NCBI GenBank assembly: GCA_950295325.1
Contig: OX485808.1
Coordinates: 9,302,501 to 9,366,500, forward strand
Origin: Polytrichum commune
Lineage: Eukaryota; Streptophyta; Polytrichopsida; Polytrichales; Polytrichaceae
Direction of reading: 5' to 3'
Length of the DNA stretch: 64,000 bases
Below the pieces are notes generated by a model. The model saw only the letters and a program-made list of their open reading frames with translations, ran no database searches and was not told where the DNA came from. Shown piece after piece: positions 1-12,463 of this stretch; position 1 is the first letter of the stretch, and each line of letters starts with the position of its first letter. The position numbers were made by a program, and so were the translations under genes.

Positions 1-185
1 TCAGAAACTTATGATTTTCTGAGTATACCCCATCCATAACGTTGTCCCACAAGTCTAATTCCAAATAACATATCATTTATTTATACCTTATATTATATTA
101 TCTATTTTTTTTATATGTTTTATATTCTATCTTCATTGTTTCATTTTGGTCATCTTATGAACACTTGCACTAATCTATCATTTGA

Positions 186-698
186 ATGACAAAGATAATT
201 TTAAATGGTAAGTCACAAAATTATAACCTCAATGTTAATGAGGATTTTGTAATGTTTTTGACCTCCAAGTTAATTACGTGCTCTCGGGGGGTTCACTCCC
301 TCTTATATTTTGCATACACGTGCGTTCGGGACCTATTTATTGGGGGGGTTATTTACCTTGCAGAAAAGATTATAAGGTGATGGTATTTTACATGTAAAAA
401 GCCTGGAAATATTATATGTGATGGTATTTTACATGTAAATATGTTTCACTATTTTAAAATCCCCTATTTTACATGTACATTTTTTACAAAATTTATCTAC
501 AATGAATATATTGGACCCTATTTTTTATCGCACGTTGTTCTACGATTTTTGCCAGTGAACCCCCCGAGTACGTGCTTCATTGATGGTTTCACTTCCGGAA
601 TGAAATCCCAATCAATTGCTTATTTACTAATTGGAAGTGCACATATATATTGGATTTTAGACCTTGAAGGTGAAGTGCACTCAATATGGGATTTGTAG
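186..698 (+). pseudogene. Small unrecognised ORF split by MITE E1
   Basis: Two open segments, 186-282 and 577-698, lie in the same frame on either side of a 286-bp transposon copy. The insertion plus its 8-bp duplication adds 294 bp, a multiple of three. The ancestral reading frame therefore ran through to the stop at 696-698 and would encode about 72 residues. Within the insertion the frame is broken by stops. The residues (KSQNYNLNVNEDFV before, LLIGSAHIYWILDLEGEVHS after) look protein-like, but I recognise no family. It may be a fragment of an older transposon gene. A separate coding-like stretch in another frame follows at about 700-835. Confidence 0.3.
283..568. mobile_element. MITE E1, G-rich TIR, 8-bp TSD
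   Basis: A 286-bp non-autonomous element. Its ends are perfect 15-bp inverted repeats, CTCGGGGGGTTCACT. It is flanked by the 8-bp duplication tacgtgct at 275-282 and 569-576. An ACGTGCG motif lies 35 bp inside the left end (318-324), and its reverse complement lies 33 bp inside the right end (529-535). The same arrangement is seen in E2, E3, E4 and M in this window. There is no coding capacity. The 8-bp duplication is compatible with the hAT or P superfamilies; superfamily assignment is open. Confidence 0.85.
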
Positions 699-2640
699 TC
701 AAGCGGCCTTCAAGAATGCAAGGGCAATGTTTTTTTCGAAGTTGGCCAAGGCGGACAACAATTTTCGGTCGGGTTTAGAAAATTTCTCTAGAAGGTTGCC
801 CCAACCCGGATTTGATACCTCCGAAAGTTTGTGAGGGGGTATTTAACATCCGCCCATGTTATTTTTTCTTAAAAATAACCGGATTAGTAGTGATAGGTTG
901 GTAACACAAGATGCCCCCACTTTCTTCTATATGAGGCATTATTTATTTTTTATATCTATACCCCTTTATATTGGTGCCTTAAGTATTAGATTAGACTAGG
1001 ATTTTTAAAACTACTAAAACTTGATATTTTTGAAACCCTTGAGACAAGGAGCCGACGATGTATGGAAATGTCTAAAGTGGTTCATCTCATCTGCAAAGAT
1101 GAATGAACTCTCACTAATGAGAATACATGAGTGCCACGAATCCCCGGCCTGTTGCATTTATGAAATACACCGTAGAAGTTTGTGTGTGTATGGTTGTAAG
1201 AAGGAGACTCTTCAAATCAACATCCCGCCCAATTCAAGGTCTAGAACGTTTTGGAGCTTAATTCACATCAAATTGATTAGATGCATTAAGGTGAGGTTGG
1301 TTGATCTAATTAATTTTTTCATTGGTCCATCAATCGAGAGTGTTATTTGCATAAATACAACATCTTTATCATTTAATGACATATAACATGGTGTTTATGA
1401 TTGCCGCTAGAATTTATTGAACTGCTATCCAAACTATCTTTGTTGTGTTATATTGCATCCATTTGCAGAGTCACTTTCACCTAAATCTGTCATCCAAAAA
1501 CATCATTCATTGTGATACGTCATTTGCCTAGGGAACATTTTTCCTAATTTGTTCCTTAGAGCTTGGTTTGAGGTCACATATTGGTAATAGGCTAGGATAC
1601 CACAACAATGAAAGTGATGGACCTTGGGCTAGTATCACGGTTGGTAGACATTTGCATTATCTGTGTTTTGATTGGGTTTGAACTTAAATTTTTTTTGACA
1701 TATGATAAGATGTGAAATAAATACATAACATCAATTGTGGGCCAACATGGATAAGAAACATTTGTCAGTAGGAGTGACTAAGCCTACCCTATGAACAATA
1801 GGCAATTTTCCATATGATTCAGGATCCTACTTACTATGATGACACATCCTTTTGTTTCTTCTTCTTTTCCTATATTGTTTTCTCTTCTAAAGAGGATTTA
1901 GTTGGAATCAACATTTTCAAGTTAGTAGAGATTCATTCACATAGATCAAATGAATTATGCCGGTGATAGATGCATTTGAATCCTTCCTGAGATTTACAAA
2001 TATGAATTTCAAGGTGTGGTATCTCAACTTGTGGCTTGACAAAACATGCCTTCAAGTTTCATGAACTGTATTGTTTTTAGGATTTATCCCTTATTAGTAG
2101 GCATGCTCATTACATATACAATGAGCATCAATCCCTAAAAAACAACCTCCAACCCAATTTCCGGACGCCAATCGGCTCGACCCAATTCATGATTTTGGCC
2201 CGAATGCCCGCTACCTAGGTATGATTTGCATCCTGGATGGATGATGAGCTTGGGGTTCTTGGTTTTCTCCCTTCACCCAAGTGCCGATTCAGTGAGTCGC
2301 CAATGTTTGAGAGCGATTCCAAATCAATCTGTTGTCGCATTTTCAAAGTAAGTGAGTTCTGTTGCTGCTTGCTGAGAATTAGATGAGATATTTTCTGGCG
2401 CCACATATGAACATTGGTTTCATGTTTATCCAGCTCAAAAATCTCCCCTTGCAAGTTCCTATACTTCTCAGCCTTCCGGTGTTTGAGGTGCTTGGAACGG
2501 TATAAATGGCCATGTAGCATGTAGCATGTAGCATTCATTTTTTGAGGTTTTTTTCTTGTTTCTAGTAGATTCACATCCTTGTTCCAATTTACTTCACTTC
2601 GATTTCTTCCTGTGTTATGTCTGCCCCTGTTTTTTTGTTC
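699..2640. other. Intergenic, no gene recognised
   Basis: AT-rich sequence. A 121-codon ORF at 1021-1386 (+) and a 145-codon ORF at 2215-2652 (-) are open, but neither shows a recognisable domain. The second has a composition that looks non-coding. A short run of TAGCATG triplications lies near 2513-2533. I see no RNA gene or delimitable transposon. Confidence 0.4.
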
Positions 2641-2642
2641 AA

Positions 2643-3600
2643 TGAGAAGCAAGAATCGAATTGCATGTTTCTAGTGGGTACATCAGCAGCAGCGATTTTA
2701 GGGTATTCCGGGATTCAACTCTCTTTACATTTGCAATGGAACCTGTTGCAAGTGGTTGAAACCTTAGTCTGGCGCAATTTGGAGGCATTGAGTTGTAACA
2801 CTTCATTGGATCCTTTAAAAGTAGTTTCAGTGAAGAATTCTTCTCTTGCACTTAAACTTTCCAGCAAGAATTGAATTGCATGTTTCTAGTAGGTAAATTC
2901 ATCAGCAGTGATTGTAAGGTACTCTGGGGTTTGATTCTGTTTACTTTTGCTATTTTTTTGGCTCACTCGGCAATTGAACCTCTTGCAAATGGCTGAGTCC
3001 TTAGTCCGGCGCAATTCGGATGCATTGATTTGTAACATTGCATTGAATGTCCTATATGTAGTTTCAGGTGGGAATTCTTCTCTTGCACTCAAGTTTGCAG
3101 GAAGAATTGAATTTGGGTGTTTTTACTAGGTATTCAGCAACAGTGGGTTTAGGGTGCTCTGGGGTTTAACTCTGATTACTTTTGCTATTTTTTTGGCTCA
3201 CCCGGCAATTGAACCTCTTGCAAACGGCTGAAACCTTAGTCCAGTGCCATTCGGATGCATTCAGTTGTAACACATCATTAAATCCTCTGTAGGTAATTTC
3301 AATTAGGATTTCTTCTCTTGTACTCAAGTTTCAAGCAAAAATTGCGTGTTTCCAGTATTCAGCGCCAGTGTTTAGGGTGCTATAGGCTCAACTCATTTAC
3401 TTTTGCGGTTTGTTTGGCTCAATTGAACCGTTCGCAAAGGGCTGAAAACTTTAGTCCAGCGCAATTTGGATGCACTCAGTTGTAACACTTTATTGAATGC
3501 TCTTTAGGTAGTTTTAGGTAGGAATACTTCACCTGTACACAAATTTTCAGCAAGAATTGCGTATTTCTAGTAGGTATTCAGCAACAATAGTTAGGGTTCA
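2643..3600 (+). repeat. Diverged tandem repeat, ~235-bp period, four copies
   Basis: The same order of landmarks recurs four times: an 'agcaagaattg...tttctagtaggta' block, 'ttagggt.ctctgg', 'ttgaacctcttgcaa..ggctga', 'ttagtcc.gcgcaatt.ggatgca' and 'gttgtaacac'. The last landmark block starts at about 2768, 3004, 3239 and 3464, giving spacings of 236, 235 and 225 bp. Copies differ at many positions, so the array is old. It ends just upstream of the methyltransferase-like gene. Confidence 0.8.
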
Positions 3601-3943
3601 ACGATTCTTTCTTCCTTCCCCTTCATAGGGTATACTAGCCACTTGAGGCATTCAAATTTTCAGTGACGAATTTGGCAGGTGAGGAAGCAGGATTGCATGA
3701 GGACCAATTCCTGCTTCACTCTGATGAAGAATGGTAGGGCTTTCGAATCTCTTATACTTGTGCAAGGTAATTTTAGGCTCCTTCTTAGAGTTCTCAATAT
3801 TACTGCTTTGACCGAAAGAATCCTATACCTAATTCATAGATTGATCTTGTGCAGCATTTTGAAGGAGTGGAAATTTGTCGATGCTTGGGCTCAATGCACC
3901 TGCGTGGGTGAGAATTAGGGGGAGAGTTGTGCAGCGGTAAGCC

Positions 3944-4058
3944 ATGTTGGGGAGGGTGATGAAGCAGGGCCTACTCGCTATGTCGAGGGCAAATTTACCT
4001 TGTGCATGGTTTTGACAGCAAGCTCAAAGTCCAGCGTTGTGGACATCACATGCAGCAG
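3944..4058 (+). other. Candidate 5' exon of the TlyA-like gene (weak)
   Basis: An ATG at 3944 opens a basic, hydrophobic N-terminus (MLGRVMKQGLLAMSRANL), as expected for an organelle transit peptide. The segment ends at a plausible GT donor at 4059-4060. An in-frame TGA at 4013-4015 interrupts it. The link to the exons from 5042 onward is inferred only from position and strand. A second possible piece lies near 4770-4868. Confidence 0.25.
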
Positions 4059-5754
4059 GTACTTTACCTGATTTTTTATTTTTGTATGTTTAATGGCATT
4101 TCCTTCTAATTGGCTGTGTGCCAGTGGAAATTCTGTCAACTTAGCTGCTACAAGGGTGAAAATTTTACAGCTTAGCTATTACTGCTAGCTTTGGAGGGAA
4201 GCTTCAGGCAACCATGTTGCGGAGGTTTAGGGTTTAGGATTTATAAACAAAGTGTTCTAATTCGGTCTGTGAGTCCAGAGTTTATACAAATGTTGGAGTG
4301 GTATATAGGTGAGTGCATGGTATTCGATTATGGTATCAAAGAACCTATCCGACCAGTACCAAAAATGTAATATCAGTCAGATATTGATACTTGGTAGGTA
4401 TTGCAAGATGAGAGGTTCTTTTTATACCCAACTTGTATTTAGGTCAATACCATCCTGATGCCATATTGATACTAGGGTAATCTCAGCTAGGTCTGATGTT
4501 CTTGCATGGTATAAAGACTCAGATGGTATCAGACACAAAAAAAATCATCAAATATCTATACCCTGCTCGTACCAACAAAAGGTAAATTCTCATTATATAC
4601 ACCTGACTGGTATTATAAAAAGGTGATACAGTACAACACTGGTTTATACCTTTGTCTCAATTCCATAGACAGAGCAGCTCAAGGAATGTGTTGTATCTGT
4701 CACCATGGTGGAGTCTGATTGAAAACATACAAATTTGGTGTTTCTCACCTGTTAAGCGCTGTTGAATCACAGGAGGCATACAACCGTCTCAAAGGATCAC
4801 AAGGGTGCGATGCCAGGATTTAAAGAGGAGTGATTATGGTACAGCCAGTTGCCAAACAACACAGAGGTAGGTTATGCTTTCAACTCACCTTCACAATTCC
4901 CTTTCATTTGCGAGCATCTTAATCTGATGTCATTCATGCAACACTAAATGACTGCAGAAAGGATCATTGTAATGATTTTGGAAAGTACTTCTAAATTACA
5001 AAAGTTAAGTGTTAGGGTTTAAATAGAGTGTGTGTTTGCAGGTTGCCGAAGAAAAAACTGAGATTAGATGAATTGTGCATGGAGCAGTTTCCACAATATA
5101 GTCGGACGATGATCCAGTCGTGGATTTTACAAGGTGCAAGCATGTACTTACTGGCCTTGTGTGTAGATTTTTCATTGCTGTGTTTCAATCTGACATGACA
5201 TTGGACTTTGCTGGCTGCACCTAGGACAACCATGTTTTCTTGAAGAAAATGGTAAAATGATGTGCATATCACATGGGCATAGTTGCCACCATGCTTTATG
5301 TCATTCTTCTACTATGCTCAGCCGTTTCAACGAACTATGAAATAAGTGAGGCTAAGTTTCCACTTATAATTTTCTACTATCACCAGTGGTTTGGAAAGAT
5401 AGGTGGTCAATTCGTTGGTACAAGGAATTGAGATTTCCATGTTTAATGGAACAGGTAAGGTGCTGGTTGATGGGAAGCCGGCTGCAAAGGCAGGAACGAC
5501 TGTGAAGGCCACATCCAAAATTGACATTATTGCAGAAGTCCCAAAATATGTATGCAGGTGAGAGGCCTCTTCAGTGAGAGGTAGCACGAAAATAATCTCT
5601 TATGCTCTGCAATTGGATGCAGTGTTGATGTTCAGATGGCATTCTGGAAATGTACCAAATCAAGACCAAGGGGGTCGAGGTATGACCTACTAGTATGGGC
5701 CTGTGCCGTCCCAACCCTTTCCACCTGTACATATGACACATCACTTTTAGTGCA

Positions 5755-5822
5755 GTTCCCCTACCTTCCAGAACAGTGGAGAACAGTGGGGAACGCTGGG
5801 GAACGCTGGGGAACGTCATGAC
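5755..5822 (+). repeat. Short ggggaacgct tandem repeat in intron 2
   Basis: Inside intron 2 of the TlyA-like gene, a 10-bp unit (ggggaacgct and variants such as ggagaacagt) is repeated about five times. There is no known function. Confidence 0.6.
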
Positions 5823-7370
5823 AACCCAATCACCACCACCACACCTGCCACTATATAGTAGATATACCCAATTTCTACAAGTCTCATATTTCATATGTTT
5901 ATAGGCTCTAAACTTTGTTTAGTACATTATCTTGTGTCAAGGAGAAATTAAACATACACTAATATGTTATAGTGATGTTTCAAATGCTAGTATTTTTTTT
6001 GCACAAGATGTGTATTTTAGACCAAATATTCGATAAGATTAAGGTATTTAACTGATTTGAAAAGTGAACTTGAAGAATGAGTTAATTTTAGATAGGGTCA
6101 CTTTTGACATAATTAGCTAAAAATGATAGCATGTAGGTCAAATACACGTTTTTGTGCATGAAGAGGCCCAGATAATCAATGTACAAGTGGCTGCTAGTGT
6201 AGTTTACTGTAGGTAACAGACGAAAAAAAGGATTAAGTTATTGTTTGTATTCAGAGCAGGGTACAAGATGGAAGCTGCTTTGCAGCAGTTCGCACATGAT
6301 GTGACAGGGAAGGTAGTTCTTGATGCTGGTCTGTAAACAGGTGGCTTCACAGATTGCCTACTACAGAATGGAGCCTCAAAAATCTATGGTGTTGACGTTG
6401 GTTATGGCCAGGTAAGACTCTCACTTTAAGTCTTGTTTTACTCAACATATTTTTATTTGTTGGAATCCACAAAGTTTTGTTGAAGCAGACTCCATTGTTG
6501 CAAGTGGAAATTAACATTTTAATCAGGAAGATATCAACAATCAATAAATACTCTTGTGTGTTCCAGGTTGCAGAGAAGATTCGTGTTGACGAGCGTGTGA
6601 GCATCATAGAGAGAACGAATCTCCGCTATCTACCTGGTCTTCCCGAATTGGTGGACTTGGTCACACTTGATCTATCGTTCATCTCTATTCTACTAGTAGG
6701 ACTTGCAACCCTGTTATTGCAATGATTCTGTTTTTAGGTTCACAAAAATCAACTTAGTTATTTAAGTCTCATAAAAAGTCAATTCCTCTTCATATAGCAG
6801 CATGCTTAGGTTCGATTGGAGTATGGTTGTCTTTGTTCTACCTTGACTAATTGCCTGCTTGTATTGGTGTAGGTGATGCCAGCTGTATGTTCTGTGATGA
6901 AGCATGAATCATCTATAATCACGCTCATCAAGCCTCAATTTGAGGCTCGCCGTAACCAGGTTCGCAACCTGAATTTGTCAAATCTCATATTGGGTCTGCA
7001 CATTCTGGAATAGCTTATTAGTTGGGAGGAAATATGCTGCCTCTTTCTCTTCTACTGGCATCTCATGGTTCTTTGTAGCAAGTAATTTTTAGCAATTTAT
7101 ATGGAAGGTTGTTTGTTACTCGCCCAAAAGTCTCATTTATTTGCATCAGTGCTGGGGAGGATGTTTTGTGACTTTTGTAGCTGCATGTGTTGGATGGATG
7201 GGCAGGTTGGAGGAGGTGGCATTGTACGGGATCCAGCTGTGCACAAAGAGGTAAATTGTGCAAAATGTATTTCAATTTAGCACGTCCTGTTTTGACTTTG
7301 ACTCTATAGTAGAAGCTATGTCAATTCTTGAGTTTGTAATCATTCTAGTAAATCTGTCACTTCAGTAGGG

Positions 7371-8083
7371 TGAATCTGCAAAATCTCTCAAAGAGGGACC
7401 AAACAGGAGTTTGGTGCCTCTTTGAAGGACATTTCCATTAAGAGCTCATTAGAGCATTCTGTGTCAGTTTATTTTTGAAACTCCTTGGACCTCGTCTTTC
7501 AATCCACTAAACTTTGAGAGGACTTTTGGATCTAAAATAGGGTTTTGAGCCATTGGACCCACCACCCAAAAAATCCCGGATTGGCCTATACTAGGATCGG
7601 TTAGCGTGGTTCACCGATCCTAACCTGGGCCCACTCTTTTAGCATGTTGATTTGAGCCTTATTAAAACTTAGGTCACATTAGAGTTATTCATGAAGTAAA
7701 GTGGATGAAACAATGGGTTTAGTCCCAAACCGTGAGTTAATGAGAATTAACACAAAGTCACCCAAGTTTGCTTAATGCTTAAATTGTCATCCATAAGGAG
7801 TGGTGTCGGGCTTTTGAAACCCGGCTCTCTAGCTTGTCCTACTAGGATGGGTGGGCCAAGCTAGCCTTGCATAGGCTGATTTGGGATTTAGGACAATGGG
7901 TCCCATATCCTAAAATTCTCTCAAAGTTTGAGAGGTGGGAATGGGTGGACCCAAAATTTGCACCCAACTTTCAAAATAGGCTCCAAAACACGATAAGCTA
8001 GCAAACTCTTCATAGAAAGTTTTCTCAAAGAAGGATCAAACCCACGATTTTTGTATCTCTTTGAGGGTCTTTGCGGATAACTC
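7371..8083. mobile_element. Probable MITE in intron 6 of the TlyA-like gene
   Basis: The 1126-bp last intron (7251-8376) is mostly one block with diverged inverted ends. The left end is 'gaatctgcaaaatctctcaa' at about 7372. The right end, read in reverse complement from about 8083, is 'gttatccgcaaagaccctca'. Near the left end is a hairpin of 'caaagagg.accaaac' with its complement (7389-7424). I found no clean target-site duplication, so the family is not assigned. Confidence 0.4.
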
Positions 8084-8547
8084 TATTATGCTCTCAAACT
8101 CACCATATAGGGGAGTTTGACCCAAAGTCTTTACAGATAACTCTAAAATCATAGAATTTCAGGAAACCAGGTGATAAAGATACAGAAGCATAGGTTGTCC
8201 TCATCCATCTATTGGGGCTGTATTTGATATGTTCAGTCTTTTATTTTCCCTGTCCATCTGGATGTCTTGTATTTCTTAGGACTTTTCCTCCCTTATGCCA
8301 AATACAAAAGTTTCATGTGAAAAATTGTTGATGAAAATGGTGGCTATTGACATTTTTCAGTGTACTCTTTGAACAGGTTTTGGAGCGTGTGATTAAGGGT
8401 GTGGAGGGTTTTGGTTTCTGCTGTCAAGGATGGATCCAGTCTCCCATCACAGGTGCAGAGGGTAATGTAGAATTTCTTGCATGTTTCCATCGGCTTCCCG
8501 CTGTCACCCAGACTTCTCCCTTGCCAGACGTGATCGTCGAGCAATGA

Positions 8548-9849
8548 AATGGAAACCTTGTTGCTCATAGGGATGATTGTAGGATATTGATTGTTTCAAA
8601 AGAACAAGGATAACTCTGGCTAAGTGTACATTTTTTCATGACAACCTCACTTTTGGTCCTATGAATGTCTGATGATGCTTGCTTTACCAGGATCTACTAG
8701 GATGTGTAACAATGTCTTTTTAATGAATGACTGTAGACACATGTTGGAAGATTGTCAGTCGTGTTACAGAAAAATAACTTTGACCTTGAGGCCAATGTGA
8801 ATCTGAGCTCGTTGACCTAAGGTTGTTCATGGGTCGGCTTGTGAAATGGACTCCACATGACACATGAAAAACACACTTGAGCCAAGATAAAATTGAAAAT
8901 AAATATGCTATAAGCATAAAATTTGATCCAAACTTTTCTTTGTGGTATGTAGAAATAATATGTATTCGTTTGTAGGTAAGAAGTTGTAAAGGAGAAGGTT
9001 ATATGAGGCACATGATTGACGCATTCCTAGAATTTGGTTTGCATTTTGGCCACTCAATTTTTAACACTCTCAAAGGTGTAGAATCTACAAAATAGGTCTT
9101 TTGCTCAATCTCAATGGTCAGAAAATGTATCGTAATCTAACTCAAACATCTTGTGAAAGGAGTATCTCCAATAAAGGCTTGGAAATTGATGATTTGGTCC
9201 TTTGACCAAAAATCAACTACTTTATGAATGCCCAAGCATTTACGGGTAGGCGGCAAGATAGGTTAGATAATTTATGGTAGTGTGATGGATGTTTTTCATC
9301 CTTTTTTTGATGAGTTTAGGGGGTATGTGTAAGTTTTTTAGTATTTCCATGCTTTGTGTGTGGATAAATCCACAAATTCCCACAGTATTGATAATGAGTG
9401 AGTTAATTATCCATCCTTGTTCTTCTACTATTGAAAATAAGGGGGTTGCATTTGTCTTGTTTGGTTTTGATGGCTTGGTTTGTGAATTTGTCATATATGA
9501 ATGTAAATTCTATTATTTTTACAACTAGGTTGGGAGCGGGTGGGTATGGATTATTTTGTTCTTGTGTTGCTCCTTGTATATACATCAAGTTTGGGGGCAT
9601 TTCCTAGCTAGGCATGTGCATGGTTAGAGCCATGAAGGGATGGTGTGGTCTTGTGGGCATTTTTTTTTATTACCGGCGTTTGTGAGTGTGTAAGTTAGTG
9701 TTGAGTGTGTAAGTTTGTTTAGGTGGTGGCATTGTGCTTTGCTATTCTGAGGCCTTCAAGGAAATTATGGTTGTATAGTGATAGTAAGTAGGGCCATGTG
9801 TCTTTGTCATTGCTATGGCATAGTGTGCATTGAATTTTGTGAATGCTCA
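8548..9849. other. Intergenic, no gene recognised
   Basis: This is the 3' flank of the TlyA-like gene. It contains only short ORFs without recognisable domains, AT-rich sequence, and a (t)8 run near 9660. I see no RNA gene. Confidence 0.4.
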
Positions 9850-10184
9850 CTACACTAAATATGATATTTAGTGTTTGATACACTAAATACGAACACATAC
9901 ACTAAATATCACTAACCCTATGAAAGTAAGTAACATCAAATGTAAACTCAAACACTAAATATCAACTACGGTAATATGTGGAAGTTACATGCACGAATTT
10001 AGTGTTAGTAAGGATATGAAAAAAAATTAACAATGATAAAAGGAGAAGGGAGGTAGCGGTAGGGAAGGTGGCGGCGCATTTATGTCTAACACTAATTATC
10101 AAAGAATTGAAAATTAGCGTTGAGCAGGTTAGGGTGGTAACAACACTAAATATAATCAAACACTAAATATCATATTTAGTGTAG
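9850..10184. mobile_element. Fold-back/MITE element with palindromic 30-bp TIRs
   Basis: A 335-bp element. A 30-bp sequence at 9850-9879 is repeated perfectly in inverted orientation at 10155-10184. Each arm itself contains the near-perfect palindrome ACACTAAATAT-G-ATATTTAGTGT, and the octamer TTTAGTGT recurs throughout the interior in both orientations. Flanks do not show a convincing target-site duplication. There is no ORF. Confidence 0.75.
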
Positions 10185-12463
10185 CGTTTAAGTGTAATAT
10201 AAAAGCATAAGTCACGGGACTTTCAACCCACTCTCAATTGAATGTTATTTCATACCATTTTGTTCATGTGGGTCTTTCTACACAATAAGGGGCAATTTAC
10301 CCCAGAGTTTGAGGGCCCATGACCATTCAATCTAGAATCTCTCATTAGTGGAAACTGTCCCACTTCTTTCTACACTGGAACTTGAGAATCTAAGAGACGA
10401 AGGAAGTTGGAATAGATGAAAAACCTACATGGACTTTTACATGGCATGCAATGGATATTGTTTCAAGGTCATATATTTTGCGTCAAGCCCACCTCAAAGA
10501 AGTGATTCTAACATGGTACTAGGAGATACCATGACACTTCAAAATCTCACAACCCTTGATTAGTATACAAGTCGGCAATTTCCACCAATGAGAGATATAA
10601 AATTTCAAGGTTCATGGGCCCTTGAACTCTAGTATATTGAAATTCACGCTCTATTTTAAGGGTATTCTTACAATAATGAACATGGACCATGACCATTGTT
10701 TTCTAAACTCCTTCAATGAATGACAAATGAGTGGCAATCCACTCCACTTCACACTAGGTCACCAAAAAGAAGATTGATCATGTCAAAAATAAACAAGAAA
10801 GTGACATAGAGTCTTACATGTCTAGAAGTGGATAATGTTTGGCGGTCACCTTGATTTTGCAATGAAACAACCCAAATAGGTTGTCTAAGCATAAAAGAAA
10901 GTGAGTACCTAATTTTGATACCATCACCTTGTAGCAATAGTAGATGTATTGGTTATGAATACATTTTTAATTAAAACAATTACATCCCACTCTAAGTCCT
11001 ATTTATACTATATCCTATGACCAAGGTTCTGAAAAAGTGATGTGGATTTTTCTTGGTCATGGCTTTGGACTGTTGACTATGACCATGAAAAATCATTAAT
11101 CATAAATGGTCCTGAAGTGCCTCTTTATTTAGTGTACATTTAAGCAGCCCTCCACCATTTGCCATTTATCCATATTAAGGTAGATGTGTTATTTCAAATA
11201 CTTTTCTATCTACACCCACTTCTTGTAGGATATGAAACACATAATCAATGCAAAAATCATTAACAAGTCCAAATTGTGTTTGCAACCATTAGCTTCGTAG
11301 TTTTTGGAGCTCATATGAACATCCTATTCATTATCAAAAGTGAAGATTCTTAGTTCATGAAGTGATCAAATAAGTACCCTCAATCATGTTGACTATTGAG
11401 CCTAGAATGATTAGCATGTTTTGAGCACATAGTCCACTCTCTTGTCAACACATCTTTTATCAGTTTCGTTCTTAGATCCACACCCAACCGCGTACTAGTC
11501 TAAGGGTCCACCCACATTGGCTAGTGAAGAGAATTAGCTAACTTATGAGTTAATGAAGATCAACTAATCAAAATGCTAGCTAACTACAATTATGGTCAAA
11601 TCACCTACACCACCTAGTTAGGAGAATCAACTAACAACATGACTTAGTGAGAATTCACTTACTAATATGCTAGCTAACTAATTGCACAACCTGTCACCCA
11701 CAAATTCTAGTTATGACTAATCAAAGGTTGGCCAATGTAAGAGAGGAGCTAAAGTTGATCGACCAAAGTTTAACTCAACTTGCCTAAGTTTTGAACATGA
11801 CGTTAATTATGATACATTATAATTTACGTGGCTCACACCATTTGTGTTTCATTATAATTAAACTATGATTGATATAATTTTAGAATAAAAATGGTGTTAT
11901 AGTATTATGTCATCAATATATTATTATTATCGATTAAGATATTTATGCTAAATTTAAGATGTTGTAAGAAATAATGCAGTCCACCTCGTAGTGGAACAAA
12001 GTTGAGATGGGGAAAATGAGATGCAAACCTTTGAGAGAAATATCGGGCTAGTCATTGGTAGAGAGTTGGTTAGCATGAGGGGTATGAATGAGTTAAGATT
12101 CCCTCACAAAATCAAGGTCCAAAAGATTAGCTAACTTCTAGTTTGATGACTTTCACTTAAACCTTAATTTTAACTAGGTGAATGCGGGCGTGAGATTGAT
12201 TAGCTCTCACAGAGGCTAGCTACCTCATATGTTAGCCAATTCTCTTAACCATATTGTGGTGTTGGCACAATTTGACTAATTTGAATGGTTCCTTACTCTA
12301 ACCGAAGCCTTAACCAGGAAGTGCAGGTGGACCCAAATCAAGCGTCCATATTATTGCTATGTTTGATTTAGGCACGTCTTCCTTAACTTAGATGGATTGC
12401 ATCCACCCATCATCTCTCCCTGCTAAATCTCTTCTCTCTGCTCGTCCATCACCTTTTTGTAGC
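10185..12463. other. Intergenic, no gene recognised
   Basis: AT-rich sequence with 'gctaact' and 'ttagctaac' motifs repeated irregularly at 11510-12260. No ORF with a recognisable domain, RNA gene or delimitable transposon was seen. Confidence 0.35.

Larger units (their letters stand above)
5042..8547 (+). pseudogene. TlyA/FtsJ-type rRNA methyltransferase-like gene, seven exons, one in-frame stop
   Basis: Seven exons are joined by GT-AG introns with consistent phase: 5042-5133, 5455-5557, 6255-6411, 6567-6695, 6873-6959, 7206-7250 and 8377-8547, with the stop TGA at 8545-8547. The product has an N-terminal S4 RNA-binding segment (KKKLRLDELCMEQFPQYSRT, then ILQG joined to KVLVDGKPA). A Rossmann methyltransferase core follows ([53 protein letters not shown]). 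This is the plant relative of bacterial TlyA/YqxC 2'-O-methyltransferases, which act on ribosomal RNA; an organellar location is usual for plant members but is inferred here. The cofactor-loop residue between DAGL and TGGF is replaced by TAA at 6334-6336, where the family has a small residue. All other exons and splice sites look intact, so the gene is either recently inactivated or the base is an error. The complete 5' end was not established. Confidence 0.8.

Noticed and set aside
2215..2652. 145-codon minus-strand ORF
   Set aside because: No recognisable domain, low-complexity composition, overlaps the start of the tandem array; left as unsupported.
4290..4650. Possible MITE with ggtata-type inverted ends
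   Set aside because: Inverted similarity is weak and no target duplication was found.
5042..8547. Reading the TlyA-like gene as a haemolysin/toxin
   Set aside because: The S4 + FtsJ motifs identify an rRNA methyltransferase; 'haemolysin' is a historical label for the bacterial family.
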